19,817 nt of DNA from Porphyromonadaceae bacterium UBA7180 (GTDB lineage Bacteria; Bacteroidota; Bacteroidia; Bacteroidales; Muribaculaceae). The stretch's first letter is position 1, and every line of letters begins with the position of its first letter. The notes under the pieces are model-generated. The model saw only the letters and a list, made by a program, of their open reading frames with translations. It did not search any database and was not told the DNA's origin. Positions 14,024 to 19,817 of the stretch are shown here, one piece after another. Location: positions 1 to 19,817 of the forward strand of contig DKVK01000062.1 of the NCBI GenBank assembly GCA_002491165.1. Direction: 5' to 3'. The position numbers and the translations under genes were made by a program.

Positions 14024-14955
14024 CAGACGGTTACCGCCCCCCTCTGCGGCCGCTGAAAGAGGAAGAGCGGATGCTCAGCGAGTTCGCCGCACATCTGCGC
14101 CTGGAACGCGGTATGGCCGACAATACCGTGGAAGCATACCTCCGCGACGTCCGCGCCCTGATGCAGTATTGCGACTGCAATTCCCTGCCGCCCGACGAAC
14201 TGACCCACGACAACATACTTGAGTTCTTCGCCGCCCTGACCGATGCCGGGATAGGGCAGCGCTCGCAGGCACGGATGATGGCCGGCATTCACTCTTACAT
14301 GCGCTGGCTCGCTCTTGAAAACTATATCGCCGCCGACCCGATGGAGCTTATGGAATCGCCGAAAATAGGGCGACATCTCCCGGAAGTGCTCGACGTGGAA
14401 GAAATCGACGCCATGCTCGCCGCCATCCCCGGGGATTCCCCCTTCGCCCTGCGCAACGAGCTGATAATAGAAACCCTCTACGGCAGCGGGCTTCGTGTCA
14501 GCGAGTTATGTTCGCTGCGCATCTCGATGCTCCACCTCGACAAGAGCTACGCCATAGTGGAAGGGAAAGGCAGCAAGCAGCGCCTCGTGCCGCTCTCTCC
14601 GCGCACGTGCGAGTTGCTGCCGCAATACCTCGAAATACGTTCGCGCGGCCGCATTCGCCCCGGGCAGGAGGACATCCTCTTCCTCAGCCGCCAGGGGCGC
14701 GGCATGACACGCGTGATGGTCTTCTACGTGGTGCGCGACCTTGCCGCCGGCGCAGGCGTCAACAAAGAGGTAAGTCCACACACGCTGCGCCACAGCTTCG
14801 CGACCCACCTGCTGGAAGGGGGCGCATCGCTGCGCACAATCCAGGAACTGCTCGGCCACGAATCCATCTCCACCACCGAAATATACGTACACGTAAACAC
14901 CACCCACCTTCTCCACGAACTCGAAGCCCACCATCCCCACTTCCGCCGCCGCTGA
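14020..14955 (+). CDS. xerD: XerC/XerD-type tyrosine recombinase
   Basis: A 311-residue site-specific recombinase, the normal length for Xer proteins. The N-terminal SAM-like core-binding domain spans about 18-105 (LRLERGMADNTVEAYLRDVRAL). The catalytic domain follows with all six residues in place: Arg159 in GSGLRVSEL, Lys183 in EGKGSKQR, His254 and Arg257 in HTLRHSFATHLL, His280 in LLGHESISTTEIY, and the nucleophile Tyr289. Xer recombinases resolve chromosome dimers at dif before division. The sequence reads slightly more like XerD than XerC, but paralogue choice from one sequence is uncertain. No integrase-type extra domain and no att-like repeats are nearby, so a housekeeping role is preferred over a mobile-element integrase. 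It is translationally coupled to the gene before it. Confidence 0.9.
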   Translation: MTDGYRPPLRPLKEEERMLSEFAAHLRLERGMADNTVEAYLRDVRALMQYCDCNSLPPDELTHDNILEFFAALTDAGIGQRSQARMMAGIHSYMRWLALENYIAADPMELMESPKIGRHLPEVLDVEEIDAMLAAIPGDSPFALRNELIIETLYGSGLRVSELCSLRISMLHLDKSYAIVEGKGSKQRLVPLSPRTCELLPQYLEIRSRGRIRPGQEDILFLSRQGRGMTRVMVFYVVRDLAAGAGVNKEVSPHTLRHSFATHLLEGGASLRTIQELLGHESISTTEIYVHVNTTHLLHELEAHHPHFRRR

Positions 14956-14999
14956 CGCGCCGGCTCCTTCTGTCTCTTTCCGGACTCTGAAAATCGGGT

Positions 15000-15029
15000 G
15001 TTCGTCAAAAAATCCGCAAGGTTCGTCAA
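15000..15029 (+). repeat. Direct repeat GTTCGTCAA, candidate operator
   Basis: GTTCGTCAA occurs at 15000-15008 and again at 15021-15029, start to start 21 bp, which is two turns of the helix. The second copy ends 16 bp upstream of the -33 element of the DUF805 gene. Spacing and position suit tandem binding of a regulator on one DNA face; the regulator is unknown. Confidence 0.4.
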
Positions 15030-15045
15030 TTATTATTAAGAACAA

Positions 15046-15077
15046 TTTGCATTTATCACAACTAATGATTACCTTTG
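15046..15077 (+). promoter_or_regulatory. Promoter of the DUF805 gene
   Basis: A -33 TTTG (15046-15049), 20-nt spacer and perfect -7 TACCTTTG (15070-15077), 28 bp upstream of the ATG at 15106. This is among the best consensus matches in the window. Confidence 0.75.
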
Positions 15078-15105
15078 CAACACAAAACGAAAAAAACTCT
15101 TCATT

Positions 15106-15561
15106 ATGTATCAAAGACAAGTAAGCTTCGGCGAAGCCATCCAGCGTGCCTTCTCCGACTATTGCAACTTCCGTGGCCGCGCCTCCCGCTCGGAATACTG
15201 GTGGTTCTGCCTCTTCAACATTATCGTCATGCTTCCGCTTAACATCGCCAATACGGTCATGGCAAGCTCACAGGCGATTTCAGCGTATGACCCCTACACG
15301 GGATATACCTCCGTTCCTGAACCCTCGTTAAACATCTTTGGGATTATCATGTTAATCTACTCCCTGGCAATTCTACTTCCCACACTGGGCCTGATATGGC
15401 GCCGTCTCCATGACATTGGCAAAGCCGGTGGCTGGTACTTCATCGGCTTAATCCCCGTCGTGGGCGCAATCGTCCTCATAGTATGGTTCTGCCAGGCAAG
15501 CGAGCCCACCGAAAACCGCTTCGGTCCCGTCCCCAACCTCGCAGTACAAAACAACCAGTAG
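15106..15561 (+). CDS. DUF805-domain membrane protein
   Basis: A 151-residue inner-membrane protein with the DUF805 pattern. The N-terminus has FGEAIQRAFSDYCNFRGRASRSEYWWFCLFN (about 8-38), in which FRGRASRSEYWW is the family hallmark. Spans follow at about 34-56 and 77-97, then the conserved RRLHDIGKAGGWYFIGLIPVVGAIVLIVWFC (about 104-134) with the third and fourth spans. The end, ENRFGPVP, is also typical. The biochemical function of DUF805 is unknown; members are often small, stress-associated or stand-alone membrane proteins. This gene is monocistronic, with its own promoter, a direct-repeat candidate operator and a strong terminator. Confidence 0.93.
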   Translation: MYQRQVSFGEAIQRAFSDYCNFRGRASRSEYWWFCLFNIIVMLPLNIANTVMASSQAISAYDPYTGYTSVPEPSLNIFGIIMLIYSLAILLPTLGLIWRRLHDIGKAGGWYFIGLIPVVGAIVLIVWFCQASEPTENRFGPVPNLAVQNNQ

Positions 15562-15599
15562 CGCCCCTATTAACCGCCATTCCTAACCCGCAAATAAAC

Positions 15600-15635
15600 A
15601 GAAGCCGCGCACAAGCATAGCGCGGCTTCTTTCTT
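15600..15635 (+). terminator. Rho-independent terminator after the DUF805 gene
   Basis: A perfect 11-bp stem AGAAGCCGCGC (15600-15610) / GCGCGGCTTCT (15620-15630) with a 9-nt loop, followed by TTCTT. It starts 39 nt after the stop codon. Confidence 0.88.
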
Positions 15636-15897
15636 CGTGCATGACATTATCACGGTCGTAAAGATGTACCGACGCCAACTGTTCCTTAATGTCTCGTCTG
15701 TCCGTAGCAAACGTTTCCGCAGCTACTGCGTCCGGTCTTCCCGTTCGCAAGACTCCAAAGCGAGGCAAGCCCGGTTCAGCGATGACCCGGTCCCTAATTT
15801 TACAGTGGAGTCATGTCGGGAAATGCCAGAATACCGACTGCCTGACCTATAAAAAAACTTAAATTCGGGGGCGCGGCGAAATTCGCGCCGTCCGGAT
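15636..15897. other. Gene-free stretch upstream of tig
   Basis: About 260 nt without a convincing gene. Short open frames on both strands have no recognisable domain. Visible structure: GTAGC/GCTAC arms around an AAACGTTT palindrome near 15705-15725, complementary GACTCC (15751-15756) and GGAGTC (15807-15812), and a hairpin GGCGCG/CGCGCC (15870-15875, 15884-15889) just before the tig promoter. It may be a leader, a small RNA or simple spacer; nothing decides between them. Confidence 0.3.
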
Positions 15898-15928
15898 TTG
15901 TTAATACGGAAGATATTTTGTAACTTCG
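15898..15928 (+). promoter_or_regulatory. Promoter of tig
   Basis: A -33 TTG (15898-15900), 20-nt spacer and -7 TAACTTCG (15921-15928), one mismatch from TAnnTTTG. It predicts a leader of about 80 nt before the ATG at 16015. Confidence 0.55.
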
Positions 15929-16014
15929 CGTGCTCATTGTGCGCTTTTCTCTCTCCACGAAGCCGCACGATACGAGTTTAGATAGAAAAATAAATTTTAA
16001 TACATATCTTAGAC

Positions 16015-17385
16015 ATGAATGTAACATACGACAAGCTGAACGATGTAACAGGCAAAATTGTCATCACGCTTGAAGAAAACGACTACGCAGACAAGGTAAA
16101 AAAAGAGCTTCGCAAAATCGGGGAATCACGCCCGGAACCCGGATTCCGCCCCGGCCACACTCCCGAAGGGCTGCTCCGCAGAAAATACGGCAAATCCGTG
16201 AAATATGACGTCATCAACGAAACCGTAAGCGATGCCCTATCCAACTATATAAACGACAACAAACTCCGCGTGCTCGGCAACCCGATGCCCAAACGCTCCG
16301 AGGATTTCAATATCGAAAACAAGGACTTCACCTTCGAGTTCGAGGTGGGTCTCGCTCCCGAAATCGACGTCAAAATCGACAAGGAGATGCACATCCCCTA
16401 CTACACCATAGAGGTGAGCGAGGAGATGCTCGACAACCAGGACAAAGCCCTGCGCCGCCGTCTCGGCAAACAGGAACCGGGCGACACCGTCAACGAAGAC
16501 GCCCTGGTGAAAGGCGTCATCACCGAGCTTAACGAAGACGGCACCGTCAAGGAAGGCGGCATCGTGCAGGAGAACGGCATCGTGGCTCCCAAGTACTTCA
16601 AGAACGAGGAACAGCGCCAGCTCTTCATGGGCAAGCACGTAGGCGACGAAATAGTGTTCAACCCCGCCGCAACCTGCGACTCCAACCCCACGGAACTCTC
16701 CTCGATGCTCGGAATAGACAAGGGGGACGTGGACGCCCATACCGGCAACTTCCGCTTCGACGTCAAGGAAATCATCGTCCTCAACCCCGCCGAACTCGGC
16801 CAGGAATACTATGACGAAGTGTTCGGCAAAGACCAGGTACACGACGAGGAGGAATACCGCAAGGCCCTCAAGGAGATGATTGCACAGCAGCTCGTGGCCG
16901 ACAGCAACTACCGCTTCAGCATCGACGCGCGCGACGTCATCACCAAAGCCGCCGGCAAGGTCGAGCTTCCCGACGAAGTGCTCAAGGCATACCTGCGCAT
17001 GAACAACGAGAACCTCAATGACGAGAACATCGACAAGGTGTATGCCGAAGCCGCCGAAGACCTCGTATGGCAGCTCCTCGAAGACCAGTTCGCCGAGAAA
17101 GAGGGCCTCAAGCTCGAAGAGAGCGACCTCAAGGAAGTGGCCCGCCTCATGGCACGCAACGAGTTCGCCAAATACGGCATGACCTCCGTGCCCGAAGAGA
17201 CGCTCGACAAATATGCCGACCAGATTCTGGCCGACAAGAAAGTGCGCGAACGCGTGGCCCGCGACGCCTTCAACATGAAGGTCTTCAGCAAAATCCACGA
17301 CGTAGTGACCCTTGACAACAAGGACGTCACCGTCGACGAGTTCAACGCCCTGTTCAACACCGGAGAGAAACCCGCGGAAGCATAA
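16015..17385 (+). CDS. tig: Trigger factor (ribosome-associated chaperone)
   Basis: A 456-residue trigger factor. The ribosome-binding domain (about 1-115) contains the family signature in Bacteroidota form, PGFRPGHTPEGLLRRKYG (about 42-59; GFRxGxxP in E. coli), which contacts protein L23 at the exit tunnel. The central region (about 150-260) aligns in position with the FKBP-like PPIase domain but is poorly conserved, as is usual in this phylum, so prolyl isomerase activity is uncertain. The C-terminal helical arms (about 260-445) form the substrate cradle. It binds nascent chains as they leave the ribosome. Its place before clpP and clpX matches the order in many bacteria, although it has its own promoter and terminator here. 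Confidence 0.96.
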   Translation: MNVTYDKLNDVTGKIVITLEENDYADKVKKELRKIGESRPEPGFRPGHTPEGLLRRKYGKSVKYDVINETVSDALSNYINDNKLRVLGNPMPKRSEDFNIENKDFTFEFEVGLAPEIDVKIDKEMHIPYYTIEVSEEMLDNQDKALRRRLGKQEPGDTVNEDALVKGVITELNEDGTVKEGGIVQENGIVAPKYFKNEEQRQLFMGKHVGDEIVFNPAATCDSNPTELSSMLGIDKGDVDAHTGNFRFDVKEIIVLNPAELGQEYYDEVFGKDQVHDEEEYRKALKEMIAQQLVADSNYRFSIDARDVITKAAGKVELPDEVLKAYLRMNNENLNDENIDKVYAEAAEDLVWQLLEDQFAEKEGLKLEESDLKEVARLMARNEFAKYGMTSVPEETLDKYADQILADKKVRERVARDAFNMKVFSKIHDVVTLDNKDVTVDEFNALFNTGEKPAEA

Positions 17386-17452
17386 TAGCCGCGGCCATAC
17401 GGACGCCACGGCGCGTAGCATTGCTTCGCCCTGACGCTCCCCAAAACATATC

Positions 17453-17499
17453 ATCGGCGGGCTCGCTGCTTTCGCGGTGCGTCCGCCGATTCCCTTTTT
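17453..17499 (+). terminator. Rho-independent terminator after tig
   Basis: ATCGGCGG (17453-17460) pairs with CCGCCGAT (17483-17490) over a 22-nt loop that can itself pair (CGC/GCG). A TCCCTTTTT tract follows. It separates tig from clpP. Confidence 0.75.
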
Positions 17500-17517
17500 G
17501 CAACCGTTAACCCTTTC

Positions 17518-17532
17518 TGGCACGACAATTGT
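17518..17532 (+). promoter_or_regulatory. Sigma-54-like -24/-12 promoter upstream of clpP
   Basis: TGGCACG (17518-17524), four bases, then TTGT (17529-17532). This matches the sigma-54 consensus TGGCACG-N4-TTGC except for the last base, with the correct 10-nt gap between the GG and the G of the -12 box. It would start transcription near 17544, about 33 nt before the clpP ATG. The competing primary-sigma reading (TTG at 17529 with TATTTTAC at 17552) is weaker at the -7. No enhancer-binding-protein site was identified. Confidence 0.5.
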
Positions 17533-17576
17533 CCCACGGTGCATCTTAAATTATTTTACCGTTAATCTACAAGAAT

Positions 17577-18305
17577 ATGACAAGAGATGATTTCCATAAA
17601 TTCGCCGTCTCCAACGCAGCGGTGAATCCCAACACACTCGACGATTACCGTCGGTTCATAAACACCCGCGCACAGGGCGTATCCCTCTCCTCCACGGCTA
17701 CGCAGGCCGACTACATGAACCCCTACATCCTCGAAGAGCGCCAGCTCAACGTCACCCAGATGGACGTGTTCTCGCGCCTCATGATGGACCGTATCATCTT
17801 CCTCGGAACGCAGGTAACGAGCCAGAGCGCAAACATCATCCAGGCACAGCTCCTCTACCTCGACTCCGTGGACCCCGAGAAGGACATCAGCATCTACATC
17901 AACTCCCCCGGCGGCAGCGTCTATGACGGCCTCGGCATCTACGACACCATGCAGTACATCAACAGCGACGTCTCCACCATCTGCACCGGCATGGCGGCCT
18001 CCATGGCATCCGTGCTCCTCGTGGCCGGAGAGAAAGGGAAACGCTTCGCCCTCCCCCACTCCCGTGTCATGATCCACCAGCCGATGGGAGGCATCCAGGG
18101 ACAGGCTTCCGACATAGAAATCACCGCACGCGAAATCCTCAAACTCAAGGAGGAGCTCTACCGCATCATCAGCGACCACTCCGGCCAGCCCTACGACAAG
18201 GTCTACGCCGACTCCGACCGCGACTACTGGATGACGGCGCAGGAAGCCAAGGAATACGGCATGATAGACAAGGTACTCGTCAACCCCTCCAAAGAACAGG
18301 AATAA
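17577..18305 (+). CDS. clpP: ATP-dependent Clp protease proteolytic subunit
   Basis: A 242-residue serine protease subunit that forms a two-ring tetradecamer and degrades proteins unfolded by ClpX. The catalytic triad is in place: Ser142 in GMAASMASVLL, His167 in RVMIHQPMGG, Asp216 in SDRDYW. The oxyanion-hole glycines NSPGGSVYDGLG are at about 109-120. About 55 residues precede the common LNVTQMDVFSRLMMDRIIFLG start of the fold, longer than the E. coli propeptide. The segment YMNPYILEERQLNVTQ is typical of Bacteroidales ClpP, so the extension is probably a propeptide or regulatory N-terminus. clpX begins 12 nt after the stop, forming the usual clpP-clpX operon. Confidence 0.98.
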   Translation: MTRDDFHKFAVSNAAVNPNTLDDYRRFINTRAQGVSLSSTATQADYMNPYILEERQLNVTQMDVFSRLMMDRIIFLGTQVTSQSANIIQAQLLYLDSVDPEKDISIYINSPGGSVYDGLGIYDTMQYINSDVSTICTGMAASMASVLLVAGEKGKRFALPHSRVMIHQPMGGIQGQASDIEITAREILKLKEELYRIISDHSGQPYDKVYADSDRDYWMTAQEAKEYGMIDKVLVNPSKEQE

Positions 18306-18317
18306 CGTTATCCGAGC

Positions 18318-19613
18318 ATGGCAAAAAAAACAATCTGCGCAATGTGCGGCCGCGAGGAGTCGGGCTACGTCAAGATGGTGACCATCATCCCGGGGCTCAA
18401 CCTCTGCTCCGACTGCATCGAGGCCATAGACGAGGCCCGCGACGAAGCCCTTGCCGAGAAATCCGGCGACGCCCCCCTGGAGGAGAAGCACACCATCCCC
18501 ACGCCGGTGGAAATCAAGGAGTTCCTCGACAACTACGTCATCGGGCAGGACAACGCCAAGAAATACCTCTCCGTGGCCGTCTATAACCACTACAAGCGCC
18601 TCGAGGACATCCGTCAGCGTGCCGCTGCCTCAGGCGACGTCGCGCCCAAGAAACGCGGCAGCAAGAAGAAAGACGCCGGAGACGACGGCGTGGAGGTCGA
18701 AAAGTCGAACATCATCATGGTGGGACCCACCGGCACCGGCAAGACGCTGCTCGTCCGCTCAATAGCCCGCCTGCTCGACGTCCCCTTCACTATCGTCGAT
18801 GCAACGGTGCTGACCGAGGCCGGTTACGTAGGCGAGGACATAGAATCGCTGCTGACGCGACTGCTCCAGGCCTGCGACTACGACGTGAAGAAGGCCGAAA
18901 AGGGCATCGTCTTCATCGACGAGATAGACAAGATAGCCCGCAAAAGCGACAACCCCTCCATCACCCGCGACGTCAGCGGCGAGGGCGTGCAGCAGGGATT
19001 GCTCAAACTCCTGGAAGGTAGCACCGTCCTCGTGCCGCCGAACGGTGGCCGCAAACACCCGGAGCAGAAGATGATTCCGGTGGACACCACGAATATCCTC
19101 TTCATCTGCGGCGGCGCTTTCGAGGGGATAGAACGCCGCATCGCCGCCCGACTCAACACGCGCGTCGTAGGCTACGGCAAGGACGAGGTGGCCAAGAAGC
19201 ACCAGCGCGAAAACCTGATGCGCTACGTCACGCCGCAAGACCTCAAGACCTTCGGCCTCATACCCGAAATCGTGGGGCGTCTGCCGGTGCTGACCAGCCT
19301 CGAACCGCTGGACCGCGACGCCCTGCGCCGCATCCTCACCGAGCCTAAGAACGCCATCGTGCGACAGTACGTGAAACTCTTCGCCATGGATGGCACGGAA
19401 CTGACTTTCAGCGACGAAGCCCTCGACGCCATAGTGGACAAGGCCGTGGAATACAAGCTGGGCGCCCGCGGGCTCCGCTCCATCGTGGAGACCGTGATGG
19501 TGGACGCCATGTTCGAGCTCCCGACAACCAAGCCCAAGACATTCGAGGTAACGGCGCAGTATGTCAACGACCAGCTTGAGAAAGCCCGGTTCGGCGAACT
19601 GACCGCGAAATAA
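18318..19613 (+). CDS. clpX: ATP-dependent Clp protease ATP-binding subunit ClpX
   Basis: A 431-residue AAA+ unfoldase. The N-terminal zinc-binding domain has Cys7, Cys10, Cys30 and Cys33. Walker A is GPTGTGKT (136-143), the substrate-gripping pore loop GYVG is at 169-172, Walker B IVFIDEID is at 197-204, and the RKH pore loop is at 245-247. FGLIPEIVGRLP (about 312-323) is the sensor region of the large-small domain junction. At the ClpP-docking IGF loop this protein has VGY (about 284-286). A Lys/Asp-rich insert (about 103-127) lengthens the linker before Walker A compared with E. coli. It hexamerises on ClpP and feeds it substrates. It is co-transcribed with clpP. Confidence 0.98.
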   Translation: MAKKTICAMCGREESGYVKMVTIIPGLNLCSDCIEAIDEARDEALAEKSGDAPLEEKHTIPTPVEIKEFLDNYVIGQDNAKKYLSVAVYNHYKRLEDIRQRAAASGDVAPKKRGSKKKDAGDDGVEVEKSNIIMVGPTGTGKTLLVRSIARLLDVPFTIVDATVLTEAGYVGEDIESLLTRLLQACDYDVKKAEKGIVFIDEIDKIARKSDNPSITRDVSGEGVQQGLLKLLEGSTVLVPPNGGRKHPEQKMIPVDTTNILFICGGAFEGIERRIAARLNTRVVGYGKDEVAKKHQRENLMRYVTPQDLKTFGLIPEIVGRLPVLTSLEPLDRDALRRILTEPKNAIVRQYVKLFAMDGTELTFSDEALDAIVDKAVEYKLGARGLRSIVETVMVDAMFELPTTKPKTFEVTAQYVNDQLEKARFGELTAK

Positions 19614-19639
19614 CCAGAACCCGGGCCTCATAGTCTCAT

Positions 19640-19676
19640 AGCCACGGTGCGCAACGAGTGTACCGTGGCTTTATTA
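19640..19676 (+). terminator. Probable terminator after clpX
   Basis: AGCCACGGT (19640-19648) pairs perfectly with ACCGTGGCT (19662-19670), followed by a modest TTATTA tract, 27 nt after the clpX stop. Confidence 0.65.
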
Positions 19677-19680
19677 TGGA

Positions 19681-19702
19681 ACGGAGGCATTCCTGCCTCC
19701 GT
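19681..19702. repeat. Perfect 9-bp palindromic hairpin with tetraloop
   Basis: ACGGAGGCA (19681-19689), loop TTCC, TGCCTCCGT (19694-19702). No T tract follows on either strand, so it is not a standard terminator. It may be an RNA-stabilising element or one copy of a dispersed palindrome. Confidence 0.5.
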
Positions 19703-19774
19703 GAAACACCCCCCGTGCAGCCCAACACCATGTTTTCACCCCCTTGGCTACGCTATACATGCAAATTGTTCCAA

Positions 19775-19817
19775 ATGTCGGATGTTAAAAAAATTAACGA
19801 AGAGCTGCAACCGTTGC
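19775..19817 (+). CDS. Possible start of a further gene, cut by the window edge
   Basis: An ATG at 19775 opens a frame, MSDVKKINEELQPL, that runs to the window end without a stop. The charged, helical N-terminus is plausible for a cytoplasmic protein. In Bacteroides recQ often follows clpX, but 14 residues cannot confirm that. No clear promoter was found before it. Partial and uncertain. Confidence 0.35.
   Translation, partial: MSDVKKINEELQPL

Noticed and set aside
14020..14955. The tyrosine recombinase as integrase of a mobile element
   Set aside because: Length and motifs are those of housekeeping Xer proteins, it is translationally coupled to a chromosomal operon, and no att-like repeats or cargo genes are nearby.
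16237..17544. 435-codon open frame on the minus strand
   Set aside because: It is fully antisense to trigger factor, with a biased Val/Gly/Phe/His composition typical of shadow frames.
17562..18590. 342-codon open frame on the minus strand
   Set aside because: It is antisense to clpP and the start of clpX, both certain genes; the composition is that of a shadow frame.
1..19817. tRNA, rRNA, CRISPR arrays, insertion sequences
   Set aside because: Read through on both strands for cloverleaf ends, regularly spaced repeats and terminal inverted repeats with transposase; none was found.

Overview
The window looks like a stretch of Bacteroidota chromosome, order Bacteroidales, most plausibly a GC-rich Muribaculaceae-like gut lineage. 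The family-level placement is inference. Four points support the order. Upstream of several genes there is a TTG / TAnnTTTG promoter pair with a 19-22 nt spacer, the Bacteroidota sigma-70-type consensus. Shine-Dalgarno sequences are absent. The Lrp, ClpP, ClpX and trigger factor proteins have the Bacteroidales flavour. The gene order tig-clpP-clpX is the one known from Bacteroides. Most of the window is ordinary chromosomal backbone; no tRNA, rRNA, CRISPR array, transposase or prophage was seen.

Layout. 1-1.3 kb: a secreted Fn3/beta-sandwich protein with its own promoter, a hairpin-rich 5' UTR and a strong terminator. 1.3-4.5 kb, minus strand: a probable operon of an MBOAT O-acyltransferase, a membrane-anchored SGNH hydrolase and a Crp/Fnr-type regulator, read from a near-ideal promoter; this looks like a surface-glycan O-acylation unit. 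4.5-6.6 kb, plus strand: pyrB-pyrI (aspartate carbamoyltransferase catalytic and regulatory chains) followed closely by a flavin-reductase-like flavoprotein. 6.6-9.3 kb, minus strand: a UPF0104/LPG-synthase-type membrane protein, a single-pass membrane protein of unknown function and a LicD-family protein, probably another envelope-modification operon. It collides tail to tail with the pyr operon with no base between the two stop codons.

9.4-9.9 kb: a small lipoprotein gene that appears split by a one-base frameshift. 9.97-10.31 kb: a gene-free stretch with a hairpin, candidate non-coding RNA or dispersed repeat. 10.3-15.0 kb: an Lrp/AsnC regulator, an intergenic run of three GC hairpins and G-rich (minus strand) repeats, then a tight yfhO / short methyltransferase-like / xerD-type recombinase operon. 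15.0-15.6 kb: a DUF805 membrane protein with a direct-repeat candidate operator. 15.6-15.9 kb: a second gene-free stretch.

16.0-19.6 kb: the proteostasis block, trigger factor, then clpP-clpX. A good match to the sigma-54 -24/-12 consensus lies just upstream of clpP. The window ends in what may be the first codons of another gene.

No clearly new defence or mobile system was found. The most interesting items are the two unexplained intergenic stretches, the sigma-54-like site before clpP, the O-acylation and LicD/flippase envelope operons, the frameshifted lipoprotein and the shortened methyltransferase-like gene.
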